Assembly: GCF_004146235.1 (NCBI RefSeq)
Contig: NZ_SELO01000014.1
Location: 1 to 64,000, forward strand
Reading direction: 5' to 3'
Length of the DNA: 64,000 nucleotides
DNA from: Tropicimonas sp. IMCC6043
GTDB lineage: Bacteria > Pseudomonadota > Alphaproteobacteria > Rhodobacterales > Rhodobacteraceae
The position numbers and the translations under genes are program-made. A model generated the notes under the pieces. That model saw only the letters and a program-made list of their open reading frames with translations. It was not told where the DNA came from and ran no database searches. Below are positions 8,762-17,437 of this stretch, in pieces; the first letter of the stretch is position 1, and each line of letters begins with the position of its first letter.

Positions 8762-9367
8762 TCAGCGGCCGGTACGGCGGACATAAAGATAGAGCAGGAT
8801 GACCCAGTTGGTGAGAAAATGGATGGCGAGGCTGCCCAGGGTGACGAAGAGGATCCAGAGCGTTTCCGTCCCGCTCATCGCCACCCAGTCCGCGGCAATG
8901 GCCCGGAGCGCATAGCCCAGCGCCACGAGCGGCATGGCCCGGACCGCTTCGGCGTCTCGCGTGGCCCAGACAGACGGAAAGTGGTGGATGTCCTCCGGCC
9001 AGAAACGCAACACCGCAAGGATGCAGGCGGACATGGCGAGCAAGTAGACCGTGTAGCACTTCTGGACTGTCGCGGCGTCGGGCGAAAACAGCAGAGCGGC
9101 ACAGAGGAATATCCCGAGCGTGTAGAGCGCCATCCAGCCGGAGAGGTCGTCGGGACGTAGCTCCTCCTTCAGGTTGAAGAGAACGTTCCGGACGATCAGC
9201 ACGGCAAAGCCCGACGCTGCGGCAATGGGCAACGGCGCGAGGGGCCGACCGAGCAGCGTGCCCGTCCAGCCGCGGAAGACCAGGAACGTCACAAGTGTCA
9301 CCAGGAACGGTGCCGCACCGATGGCTGTCGGGCGAGGCACGAGGGTGATCGTACGCAGGAACCACAT
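8762..9367 (-). CDS. Conserved integral membrane protein of unknown function
   Basis: A 201-residue protein with about five hydrophobic segments, for example PFLVTLVTFLVF, YTLGIFLCAALLF, YTVYLLAMSACILAVL and LAIHFLTNWVILLYLY. There is no enzyme motif I recognise. ATG 9367 with CAGGGAAA upstream marks the start; a long frame continues upstream but is Arg/Pro-rich and overlaps the neighbouring promoter region. It lies divergent from the MTA phosphorylase gene, so the two may share a control region (9368-9477). Confidence 0.7.
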   Translation of the reverse strand: MWFLRTITLVPRPTAIGAAPFLVTLVTFLVFRGWTGTLLGRPLAPLPIAAASGFAVLIVRNVLFNLKEELRPDDLSGWMALYTLGIFLCAALLFSPDAATVQKCYTVYLLAMSACILAVLRFWPEDIHHFPSVWATRDAEAVRAMPLVALGYALRAIAADWVAMSGTETLWILFVTLGSLAIHFLTNWVILLYLYVRRTGR

Positions 9368-9477
9368 GCGCTTTCCCTGCCGCGTCAATCCGGCGAAATT
9401 AGGGAAGCCGCGCGGCTTTCCTACCCCAATCGGGCGCAGTATGGTCCGGCCAGATCGGGCAGGGAATGGGTCGTGAC

Positions 9478-10347
<870 letters not shown>

Positions 10348-10363
10348 TTCCGGAGCACCGAAG

Positions 10364-11266
10364 TCACAGGCGGAGTTCCCAGCTCTGGTCCACGGCATCG
10401 CGGCCGAACGCCCGGGCCGGCTTGCTGACCACCAGGCGGAAGCCGTTTCTTTCGTAGAGCCTGCAAGCGGATTCGAGCCCCTGTTGGGTCCAGAGAACCA
10501 TCGTCTCGAAGCCCTGGGCACGCGCATGGCGGATGGCGGTGTCGACCAGCATCTGTCCGATTCCCTTTCCGCGCGCAAAGGGCTCCACCAGCATCAGCCT
10601 CAGGCGCGCGGTCGTGTCGTCTTCGCGCACCACGAACACGCTCCCGAGCCTCAGCCCCTCCGACTCGGCGATCCAGCCCTTCTCGGCCGGCTCCTCCCTG
10701 TTCGCAACGAAACCGGACAGGATGCCGGCCACGAGCGCCTCGAAGCTCATGTCGAAACCCTCGCTGGCGGCGTAGAGTTCGCCATGCCTCTTGATGATCC
10801 AGCCAATATCCCCGGTCTCGATCTCCCTGATCCGGACCTCGGCCTCGGGCGGCCAGGAGAGAACGCCCTCGATGGTGTTCATGGCCTCCAGTACCTGGTC
10901 GACCGTCGCGTCGGGCAGAGTCGCGATCATCTCCCCCACTGCCTCTGACGCCGTCCGGACCAGTCGCGCAAATGTCGTCCTGCCGTCTTCGGTGAGGCCG
11001 AGCAGGTTGACGCGCGCATCTCGCGGCGACGGAGTTCGCGTGATCAGGCCGCGCCGCTCCAGCTTCTTGATGACGCGGCTCATATACCCCTCGTCGAATC
11101 CGAGCACTCCGGCCAGCTCGCGGGCGCTCGTCCTCTCCCGGCTGCCGATCTCGAAGAGGAGCCTGGCGTTGGTCAGGCCGAGCCCGTCGAAGCTCACACG
11201 ATCCAGCAACCCGATCCGGGTCGTGTAGAAGCGGTTGAATGCGCGAATGCGACCGATCTTGTCCAT
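10364..11266 (-). CDS. MarR-type regulator fused to a GNAT acetyltransferase
   Basis: About 300 residues in two domains. Residues 1-145 are a winged-helix MarR domain (TSARELAGVLGFDEGYMSRV as recognition region, then the wing SPRDARVNLLGLT). Residues 150-300 are a GNAT domain with motif A LVEPFARGKGIGQMLVDTA and the C-terminal GLESACRLYERNGFRL. Such fusions are known in bacteria; the acetyl-acceptor is unknown. ATG 11266 is my preferred start; a GTG at 11284 is also possible. A 25-bp palindrome lies just upstream (11285-11309), suggesting autoregulation. Confidence 0.9.
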   Translation of the reverse strand: MDKIGRIRAFNRFYTTRIGLLDRVSFDGLGLTNARLLFEIGSRERTSARELAGVLGFDEGYMSRVIKKLERRGLITRTPSPRDARVNLLGLTEDGRTTFARLVRTASEAVGEMIATLPDATVDQVLEAMNTIEGVLSWPPEAEVRIREIETGDIGWIIKRHGELYAASEGFDMSFEALVAGILSGFVANREEPAEKGWIAESEGLRLGSVFVVREDDTTARLRLMLVEPFARGKGIGQMLVDTAIRHARAQGFETMVLWTQQGLESACRLYERNGFRLVVSKPARAFGRDAVDQSWELRL

Positions 11267-11284
11267 GGCGGGAATGACTGTCAC

Positions 11285-11309
11285 GAATACTTGCTAAAGG
11301 CAAGTATTC
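11285..11309. promoter_or_regulatory. Palindromic operator upstream of the MarR-GNAT gene
   Basis: GAATACTTGC-TAAAG-GCAAGTATTC: a perfect 10-bp inverted repeat with a 5-base spacer, 18 bases before the likely ATG. The size and AT-rich arms fit a dimeric winged-helix regulator such as MarR. The arm TACTTGC resembles half-sites seen for MarR proteins that control their own gene. Confidence 0.7.
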
Positions 11310-11353
11310 TCATGACCCGCCAACGCCCGCCGAAGCGCGCGGATTTCTTGACA

Positions 11354-11459
11354 GCCCCGCGCGAGGGGCCTAAAGACCGCGGCGATACCCGGAAGTGCGA
11401 GCTTCCGGTCCCTCGGTCGCGAGGGATCGCCACCAGTCAGCGCGTTGCGCCCACTGGTG
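11354..11459 (+). promoter_or_regulatory. Cluster of stem-loops in the ffh leader
   Basis: Four hairpins lie in a row. GCCCC-6-GGGGC at 11354-11369; a perfect 7-bp stem CCGGAAG/CTTCCGG at 11389-11408; a perfect 7-bp stem TCCCTCG/CGAGGGA at 11409-11426; and CACCAGT/ACTGGTG at 11431-11459 with an inner GCGC/GCGC stem. They end 75 bases before the ffh ATG. There is no T-run, and the conserved GGAAGCAGCC loop of SRP RNA is absent, so this is not 4.5S RNA. It is likely a structured 5' leader. Confidence 0.5.
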
Positions 11460-11534
11460 CGTTTGTCGTTTCGGAACCGGCTCCCTACATCGGGGCCAAG
11501 GGCAGCAACCAGGAGGCCGAAGGAGGGCCGGGGC

Positions 11535-13052
11535 ATGTTCGAGACACTATCTGATCGCCTCTCCGGCGTGTTCGAGCGGCTGACGAAGCAGGGCGCGCTC
11601 TCCGAGGAAGACGTCAAGACCGCGCTGCGCGAGGTCCGCGTGGCGCTGCTGGAGGCGGACGTGTCGCTGCCTGTGGCGCGCGAGTTCATCAAGGCGGTTC
11701 AGGGCAAGGCCACCGGTCAGGCGGTGACCAGATCGGTCACACCGGGCCAGCAGGTGGTCAAGATCGTCCATGACGAGCTGGTGCATTTCCTCGCCGGCGA
11801 CACCGAGACACCGGGCGAGCTCAAGATCGACAACCCGCCCGCGCCGATCCTGATGGTCGGCCTGCAGGGCTCGGGCAAGACGACGACCACCGCCAAGCTC
11901 GCCAAGCGACTCTCCGAACGGAGCGATAAGCGGGTGCTGATGGCCTCGCTCGACGTCAACCGCCCGGCGGCCATGGAGCAGCTCGAGATCCTCGGCCGGC
12001 AGGTCGGCGTCGACACGCTGCCGATCGTGAAGGGCCAGTCGCCGGTGGAGATCGCCAAGCGCGCGAAACAACAGGCGACGCTCGGCGGCTACGACGTCTA
12101 CATGCTCGACACCGCCGGCCGGCTCTCGATCGACGAGGCGCTGATGTCCGAGGTCGAGGCGGTGCGCGACGCCACATCGCCGCGCGAGACGCTGCTGGTG
12201 GTCGACGGCCTCACCGGCCAGGACGCCGTGCACACGGCGGAAAATTTCGACCAGCGGATCGGCATTTCCGGCGTTGTGCTCACCCGGATGGACGGCGACG
12301 GCCGCGGCGGCGCGGCGCTCTCGATGCGCTTCGTGACCGGCCAGCCAATCAAGTTCGTCGGCCTCGGCGAAAAGATGGACGCGCTCGAGGAGTTCCACCC
12401 CGAGCGGATCGCCGGCCGCATCCTCGGCATGGGCGACATCGTCTCCCTCGTCGAAAAGGCGCAGGAAACGCTCGAGATCGAGCAGGCCGAGCGCATGATG
12501 AAGCGCTTCCAGAAGGGTCAGTTCAACATGAACGACCTTCGGAGCCAGCTCGAACAGATGCTCAAGATGGGCGGGATCGAGGGCGTGATGGGCATGATGC
12601 CCGGCATGGCCAAGATGAAGAACCAGGTCGCCGAGGCGGGGTTCGACGATTCCATCCTGCGCCGGCAAATCGCACTCATCCAGTCGATGACCAAGAAGGA
12701 GCGCGCCGCGCCGCAGATCCTTCAGGCGAGCCGCAAGAAGCGGATCGCCCAGGGCGCGGGGCTCGAGGTCAGCGAGCTGAACAAGCTTCTGAAACAGCAC
12801 CGCCAGATGGCGGACATGATGAAGAAGATGGGCAAGAAGGGCCTGCTGAAACAGGCCATGGGCTCGATGTTCGGCAAGGGCGGCGGGATGCCCAAGGATC
12901 TCGGCGACATGAACCCTGCCGACATGGAAAAGGCCGCCAAGGCGCTCGGCAAGCTGCCGGGCGGCATGGGCGGCATGGGAGGCGGCGGCCTGCCCGGCCT
13001 CGGTGGCGGAGCATTGCCGCCGGGCCTCGCCGGCTTCGGGAAGAAGAAGTAG
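11535..13052 (+). CDS. ffh: Signal recognition particle GTPase (Ffh)
   Basis: A 505-residue SRP54-type protein. The N domain opens MFETLSDRLSGVFERL; the G domain has GLQGSGKTTTTAKLAKRL (G1, about residue 115), DTAGRLS (G3) and TRMDGDGRGGA (G4); the Met-rich M domain has MMPGMAKMKNQ and KRIAQGAGLEVSELNKLLKQ. It binds signal sequences and 4.5S RNA and targets ribosomes to FtsY. The C-terminus carries a Gly/Met-rich, then Gly/Leu/Pro-rich tail. ATG 11535 follows GGAGGGCCGGGGC. The downstream GNAT gene begins 5 bases after the stop. Confidence 0.97.
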   Translation: MFETLSDRLSGVFERLTKQGALSEEDVKTALREVRVALLEADVSLPVAREFIKAVQGKATGQAVTRSVTPGQQVVKIVHDELVHFLAGDTETPGELKIDNPPAPILMVGLQGSGKTTTTAKLAKRLSERSDKRVLMASLDVNRPAAMEQLEILGRQVGVDTLPIVKGQSPVEIAKRAKQQATLGGYDVYMLDTAGRLSIDEALMSEVEAVRDATSPRETLLVVDGLTGQDAVHTAENFDQRIGISGVVLTRMDGDGRGGAALSMRFVTGQPIKFVGLGEKMDALEEFHPERIAGRILGMGDIVSLVEKAQETLEIEQAERMMKRFQKGQFNMNDLRSQLEQMLKMGGIEGVMGMMPGMAKMKNQVAEAGFDDSILRRQIALIQSMTKKERAAPQILQASRKKRIAQGAGLEVSELNKLLKQHRQMADMMKKMGKKGLLKQAMGSMFGKGGGMPKDLGDMNPADMEKAAKALGKLPGGMGGMGGGGLPGLGGGALPPGLAGFGKKK

Positions 13053-13056
13053 AGCC

Positions 13057-13578
13057 ATGCGCACGCCCGTTCTCGAAACCGCCCGCCTGTTCCTGCGCCG
13101 CCCGACCCGCTCGGATCTTGGCACCGTCTTTGCCCGGCTGAAGGCCGGCGACCGGCATGTCGCGAGCGCGGCCCTCGCCGGAGAAGGCGCACTGGCCCAG
13201 GCGGTGATGATCGCCTGTCATTGGGACCTCAGCGGCACCGGCCTCTTCGCGGTGCTGCCCAAGGGAAGCGACGCGCCGATCGGGCTCACGGGCCCCTGGA
13301 AGGCCACCGGCTGGGCGCAGCCCGAGTTGGGCTTCCTGTTCCACGACACACCCGATGCCGACACGCTGGCGCCCGAGGCGCTGCGATGTGCCCGAGGCTA
13401 TAGCGAAGCGGTGATCGGCTGGCGCGAGATCACCACCCTTGTCCGCAGCGAAGACCGTCGCGCGGCGGCGCTTCTCCGTGCCAGCGGTGCAATCGCCGAC
13501 CCGTTCGGCGACGCACCGGAGGGCGCGCTGAGCTTCTGCCACCCGGTCCGCAGCAGCGACCGGAGACGCGCGGCGTGA
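13057..13578 (+). CDS. GNAT-family protein, divergent (array member 1)
   Basis: A 173-residue protein with the RimJ/RimL-like opening VLETARLFLRRPTRSD. The acetyl-CoA motif A (R/Q-x-x-G-x-G/A) expected after the ELGFLF strand is not visible: the stretch reads HDTPDADTLAPEALRCARGY. This member may therefore have lost acetyl-CoA binding or be a structural relative. It begins 5 bases after ffh. It is the first of an array of GNAT genes lying between ffh and chorismate mutase. Confidence 0.8.
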   Translation: MRTPVLETARLFLRRPTRSDLGTVFARLKAGDRHVASAALAGEGALAQAVMIACHWDLSGTGLFAVLPKGSDAPIGLTGPWKATGWAQPELGFLFHDTPDADTLAPEALRCARGYSEAVIGWREITTLVRSEDRRAAALLRASGAIADPFGDAPEGALSFCHPVRSSDRRRAA

Positions 13579-13623
13579 CAGGCCGCAGCCGTCATAACAC
13601 CCGCGATGCGGGAGGGACGCGCC

Positions 13624-14139
13624 ATGGCTGACGCGCCCGTGCTCACCACCGAGCGGCTCGTTCTGCGCGCCCAGCGGATGGAGGATTTCGAGCCTTTTGC
13701 CGCCATGCTCGCCTCCGAGCGCGCCGTCTACATGGGCGGCCCCTGCTCGCGCCGCAAAGCCTGGCTGTGGTTCGCTGCCGACACCGGGTCCTGGGCGCTG
13801 CGAAATCTCGGCGGCTGGAGCGTCGAACGGCGCGAGGATGGCGCTGTGGTCGGCCAGGTCGCCGTCAACCAGCCGGATTTCTACCCCGAGGTCGAGATAG
13901 GCTGGATGCTCTACCCCGCCTACCTGCGCAGCGGCTACGCGCTGGAGGCCGCAACAGCGGCGCGGAACTGGGCCTTCGGCCCACGCGGGCTCGACACGCT
14001 GGTGAGCTATATCGATCCGCCCAATGCCCGCTCGATCCATCTCGCCGAACGCCTCGGGGCAGTTCGCGACGATGAAGCCGCGCGGCCGGACTCGAACGAT
14101 CTCGTCTATCGCCACCCGGATCCCGGAGGCAGTGCATGA
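13624..14139 (+). CDS. GNAT acetyltransferase (array member 2)
   Basis: 171 residues, RimJ/RimL-like. It opens APVLTTERLVLRAQRMEDF, then the YMGGPCSRRKAW block, strand EVEIGWMLYPAYLRSGYALEAA (acetyl-CoA region, with S-G-Y-A in place of the usual G-x-G/A) and LVSYIDPPNARSIHLAERLG. Protein N-terminal or small-molecule acetylation is the family role; the target is unknown. It overlaps the next gene by ATGA, so translation is coupled. Confidence 0.88.
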   Translation: MADAPVLTTERLVLRAQRMEDFEPFAAMLASERAVYMGGPCSRRKAWLWFAADTGSWALRNLGGWSVERREDGAVVGQVAVNQPDFYPEVEIGWMLYPAYLRSGYALEAATAARNWAFGPRGLDTLVSYIDPPNARSIHLAERLGAVRDDEAARPDSNDLVYRHPDPGGSA

Positions 14140-14669
14140 ACCGGATCCATGTCGATGTCCCCGTGCTCGAGACGGAACGCCTGTGCCTGCGGGCGCCGCG
14201 GCCCGAAGACTACGCAGGGTTTCGGGATTACTACGCCTCGGAAAGGTCCATCTACACCGGCGGCCCGCTCGGCGAGCGCGACGCCTGGCGCGGTTTCGCA
14301 GGCCAGCTTGGTCACTGGGTGATTCATGGCTACGGGATGTGGACGATCACCTTGCGTGGCGACACGGTTCCGCTGGGCTTCGCGGGACTGTGGAACCCGG
14401 GGACATGGCCCGAGGCGGAAATCGGCTGGAGCCTCTACGAGGGCGCCGAAGGCCGCGGGATCGCGTTCGAGGCCGCGAGGGCCGCGCTCGGCCATATCTT
14501 CGGACCGCTCGGCTGGGAGACCGTGGTCAGCTATATCCACAGGGACAATGCCCGCTCTATCACGCTGGCCGAACGCCTCGGCGCAACTCGCGACGACAGC
14601 GCGGCGCGCCCGGCCCACGCCCCGGACTGCCTGGTCTACCGCCACCCCCGCCCGGGAGGCGCCGCATGA
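14136..14669 (+). CDS. GNAT acetyltransferase (array member 3)
   Basis: 177 residues with the same layout as its neighbours: VLETERLCLRAPRPEDYAGF, YTGGPLGERDAW, YGMWTITLRGD, EAEIGWSLYEGAEGRGIAFEA with a good acetyl-CoA loop (G-A-E-G-R-G-I-A), and VSYIHRDNARSITLAERLG. ATGA overlaps exist at both ends. Clearly paralogous to members 2, 4b and 5. Confidence 0.9.
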   Translation: MNRIHVDVPVLETERLCLRAPRPEDYAGFRDYYASERSIYTGGPLGERDAWRGFAGQLGHWVIHGYGMWTITLRGDTVPLGFAGLWNPGTWPEAEIGWSLYEGAEGRGIAFEAARAALGHIFGPLGWETVVSYIHRDNARSITLAERLGATRDDSAARPAHAPDCLVYRHPRPGGAA

Positions 14670-15760
14670 TCGAACGGCTCGAGACCGACCGGCTCATCCT
14701 GCGCCGCCCGACGCCCGAGGATGCGCAGGCCTATATCGCCTACTACGCCTCCGACTGGCGCGCCACGCATGGCCCGGTGATGCAGGCAAGCGGCGCACGG
14801 CGGCGCTATCAGCGCATCCTCGCCCATTGGGAGAAGAACGGCTACGGCCGCTTCGTGATCGAGCGAAAGGGAGAGGACGGCGCCCTCGGCCTCGCCGGGC
14901 CGCACTGGCCGGATTCCTACCCCGAGGCCGAACTGACGGGCCAGCTCTGGACCCGCGATGCAACCGGCAAGGGATACGGCGTGGAAGCTGTGATCGCCGC
15001 GCGCAGCCATGCCTACACGGCCCTCGGCTGGACATCGGCCGTCACCTATGTCCATTCAGAGAACCACCTTGCGGTCAGAATGGCGCGCAAGCTGGGTGCG
15101 CGGATCGACGCCTCGGTGCATGCCCCTGCCGCGCTCTACGGCCACGACGCCTGGCGCCACCCCTCGCCGGAGGAGCTCTCCTCCACCGGCGTTCACCACC
15201 CCGTGCGCCGCAGCCGCATCGCCCGGCCGCGCAAGCCCGCCGCACCGGTGCTCACGACGCCGCGGCTCACGCTGCGGCCCTACCGCTTCGAGGATTTCGA
15301 ACCCGTCGCTGCCTTCCTTGCCTCCGACCGCGCCCGGCCGATGCACGGGCCCTATTCGCGCGAGGCCGCCTGGGCCTGGTTCACCAACAACGTCGCCCAG
15401 TGGTCGCTCTTCGGCTATGGGGGGCTGATGATCGAGGCGCAGGGGCGCACGGTCGGTCAGGTGTCGATCAATTCCGGACTGGCGTTTCCCGAACCGGAAC
15501 TCGGCTGGTTCCTCTTCGACGGCAACGAAGGCCAGGGCTTTGCCACCGAGGCGGCTCGCGCTTTGCGCGACTTCGCCTACGAGAGCGCCGGGCTGGAAAC
15601 GCTGGTGAGTTATTGCACACCGGAGAACGCCGCCTCGATCGCACTGGCCGAGCGCCTTGGTGCGACCCTGGACCCTGAGGCTCCGCGCCCGGCCCCTTCG
15701 GTTGTCGTCTATCGCCATCCGGCGGCGGATGCCGATGGCAGCCCGGAGGCCTATGCATGA
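14666..15760 (+). CDS. Two GNAT domains fused in one protein (array member 4a/4b)
   Basis: A 364-residue protein holding two complete RimJ/RimL-like GNAT domains joined by a Pro/Arg-rich linker near residues 175-192. Domain a (about 1-170) has LETDRLILRRPTPEDAQAY and WTRDATGKGYGVEAV. Domain b (about 193-355) has VLTTPRLTLRPYRFEDFEP, PMHGPYSREAAW, ELGWFLFDGNEGQGFATEA and SYCTPENAASIALAERLG. Domain b resembles member 2 most. It looks like a gene fusion of adjacent paralogues. It overlaps members 3 and the 50-codon remnant by ATGA. Confidence 0.88.
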   Translation: MIERLETDRLILRRPTPEDAQAYIAYYASDWRATHGPVMQASGARRRYQRILAHWEKNGYGRFVIERKGEDGALGLAGPHWPDSYPEAELTGQLWTRDATGKGYGVEAVIAARSHAYTALGWTSAVTYVHSENHLAVRMARKLGARIDASVHAPAALYGHDAWRHPSPEELSSTGVHHPVRRSRIARPRKPAAPVLTTPRLTLRPYRFEDFEPVAAFLASDRARPMHGPYSREAAWAWFTNNVAQWSLFGYGGLMIEAQGRTVGQVSINSGLAFPEPELGWFLFDGNEGQGFATEAARALRDFAYESAGLETLVSYCTPENAASIALAERLGATLDPEAPRPAPSVVVYRHPAADADGSPEAYA

Positions 15761-15909
15761 GACGACGTCTTTGCACCCCCCTGCAGGTCCCTTCGAAGAG
15801 ACGTGCCAAAGAGGCTCGAGTTTCCTTTGCCGCCTGGAACGTTTCGCCGACCGCTCTCGCCGACGCGAGTGTCCCCCATGTCTATCGCCACGGGAAGGGA
15901 GTCGCCTGA
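15757..15909 (+). pseudogene. 50-codon remnant of a further GNAT gene
   Basis: An open frame whose ATG overlaps the fusion-gene stop (ATGA) and whose stop overlaps the next ATG (TGATG), so it keeps the coupling geometry of the array. The N-terminal part is not recognisable, but the C-terminus reads DASVPHVYRHGKGVA, which lines up with the array's shared ending (NDVVYRHPSPA, DCLVYRHPRPGGAA, SVVVYRHPAAD). Probably the scar of an internally deleted paralogue. A genuine small peptide gene is the alternative. Confidence 0.55.
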
Positions 15910-16514
15910 TGGGCCATCGCGACATCCCCGTCCTCTCTTCCGAACGCCTCGTCCTGCGCGGGCCGGAACCGGACGACTACCCGAATTTCCGCTCCACCTT
16001 CTCCTCCTACCGCTCGCGCTTCATGGGGGGGCCGCTCAACGCCTACGAGATCTGGATGCTCTACGCCGCCGAGATCGGCCATTGGGAGATCCGCGGTTTC
16101 GGCATGTGGATGATCCACCTGCGTGAGACCGACCAGACGCTCGGCATGGCCGGCGGCTGGTTCCCGCCCAAATGGCCCGAGCGCGAGATCGCCTGGTTCA
16201 TCTGGCCGGAGGTCACCGGTCATGGCTACGCGCTGGAAGCCACCCATCTGGCGCGCAAGTATTTCTACGAGAAGGCCGGCTGGGACACCGCCGTTTCCTA
16301 TCTCGACCCGAAGGACCTCGACTCCATCCGGCTGGCCGAACGGCTCGGCGCGGTCAAGGACAAGGACGCCGCCTCGGTCGATGGCAACGACGTCGTCTAT
16401 CGCCATCCGAGCCCGGCGCGGCTCCGCGACGGTCAGCTCCGCGACGGCATCGAGTTCGAGATCCGCTCCTATTACGACCCGCTGTTCAAGCCGAAAGGAT
16501 ACGCCATTGACTGA
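15909..16514 (+). CDS. GNAT acetyltransferase (array member 5)
   Basis: 201 residues: VLSSERLVLRGPEPDDYPNF, FMGGPLNAYEIW, GFGMWMIHLRETD, EREIAWFIWPEVTGHGYALEA (acetyl-CoA loop) and SYLDPKDLDSIRLAERLG. It has a C-terminal extension of about 30 residues (ending FKPKGYAID) that the others lack. Strong GGGAAGGGAG site before ATG 15909. Its last codons overlap the TTG start of chorismate mutase. Confidence 0.9.
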   Translation: MGHRDIPVLSSERLVLRGPEPDDYPNFRSTFSSYRSRFMGGPLNAYEIWMLYAAEIGHWEIRGFGMWMIHLRETDQTLGMAGGWFPPKWPEREIAWFIWPEVTGHGYALEATHLARKYFYEKAGWDTAVSYLDPKDLDSIRLAERLGAVKDKDAASVDGNDVVYRHPSPARLRDGQLRDGIEFEIRSYYDPLFKPKGYAID

Positions 16515-16803
16515 CGCAGCAGCCAAGGCCGCGGCGCTCCTCAAGGAGCACCGCGCGAGCATCGACAGGCTCGACGCGATCCTCGTCTACACGCTCGCCG
16601 AGCGTTTTGCCCATACCCAGGCGGTGGGCAAGCTCAAGGCGGCGCACGACCTTCCGCCGTCCGATCCCGCGCGCGAGGCGCAGCAGATCGAACGTCTCGA
16701 AGATCTGGCGAAAGAGGCCGACCTGGATCCCGATTTCGCCAAGGCCTTCCTGAATTTCGTCATTCAGGAGGTCATCCGACACCACAGGAAACACCAGGAA
16801 TGA
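16507..16803 (+). CDS. Chorismate mutase, AroQ type
   Basis: A 98-residue all-helical protein. [20 protein letters not shown] at residues 15-34 gives the first long helix, with the active-site Arg; [20 protein letters not shown] and [18 protein letters not shown] follow. It converts chorismate to prephenate for Phe/Tyr synthesis. The start appears to be TTG 16507, inside the last codons of the preceding gene and 8 bases after GAAAGGA; no ATG or GTG fits the conserved N-terminus. Confidence 0.9.
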   Translation: MTDAAAKAAALLKEHRASIDRLDAILVYTLAERFAHTQAVGKLKAAHDLPPSDPAREAQQIERLEDLAKEADLDPDFAKAFLNFVIQEVIRHHRKHQE

Positions 16804-16849
16804 CGACCGGACACCCGGTCCAATCACAGCCATTCAAAGGAGAAACACA

Positions 16850-17266
16850 ATGGCCATGAAAATCCGACTCGCCCGTGGCGGTTCCAAGAAACGCCCCTTC
16901 TACTCGATCGTCGCCGCCGACAGCCGCATGGCCCGCGACGGCCGCTTCATCGAGAAGCTGGGCTCCTACAACCCGCTTCTGCCGAAGGATTCGGAAGATC
17001 GCGTGAAGATGAACATGGAGCGCGTGCAATACTGGCTCGACCAGGGCGCCCAGCCGACCGACCGGATCACCCGCTTCCTCGAGGCCGCGGGCGTGAAGGA
17101 GAAGACCGAGCGCTCGAACCCGAACAAGGCGAAGCCGGGCAAGAAAGCCACCGAGCGCGCCGAGGAGAAGGCTGCCAAGGCTGCCGCTGCCGCCGAGGCC
17201 GAGGCTGCGGCCGCGGACGAACCCGAGGCGCCCGCCGAGGAAGCCGAAGAGGCGTCGGCCGAGTAA
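16850..17266 (+). CDS. rpsP: 30S ribosomal protein S16
   Basis: 138 residues. [20 protein letters not shown] is the S16 signature, with [13 protein letters not shown] and [13 protein letters not shown]. The conserved domain ends near residue 85; beyond it is a long Lys then Ala/Glu-rich tail (about 50 residues), as in many alphaproteobacteria. A strong AAAGGAGAAAC site precedes the ATG. It heads the rpsP-rimM-trmD block. Confidence 0.97.
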   Translation: MAMKIRLARGGSKKRPFYSIVAADSRMARDGRFIEKLGSYNPLLPKDSEDRVKMNMERVQYWLDQGAQPTDRITRFLEAAGVKEKTERSNPNKAKPGKKATERAEEKAAKAAAAAEAEAAAADEPEAPAEEAEEASAE

Positions 17267-17284
17267 TCGGCCGGCCCGCGCGGC

Positions 17285-17437
17285 ATGATCCGGCTGGCGA
17301 TATGGGGCCTGCTCTTCGGGGCCGGCCTCTGGTGGGGCATCAGGTTGCATGGCATCGTCATGGACGACCGCTGTCTCGATGCCGGCGGCCGGATCTCTGA
17401 CCGCGGGATATGCCTGGGAGTGAGCGAGGATGGCTGA
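17285..17437 (+). CDS. 50-residue single-pass membrane protein
   Basis: Too short for routine gene calls, but plausible. [18 protein letters not shown] (about residues 4-21) is a membrane helix with Gly and Trp; it is followed by a short Cys-containing tail [20 protein letters not shown], where two Cys flank a Gly/Arg turn and could form a disulfide or bind metal. It ends 8 bases inside rimM. Function unknown; no ribosome binding site stands out. Confidence 0.55.
   Translation: MIRLAIWGLLFGAGLWWGIRLHGIVMDDRCLDAGGRISDRGICLGVSEDG

Noticed and set aside
11354-11459. 4.5S SRP RNA upstream of ffh
   Set aside because: The hairpins are present but the diagnostic GGAAGCAGCC-type loop and the long single hairpin of SRP RNA are not.
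16507-16509. A later ATG as start of chorismate mutase
   Set aside because: No ATG or GTG occurs before the first conserved helix; TTG 16507 has a ribosome binding site at the right distance.
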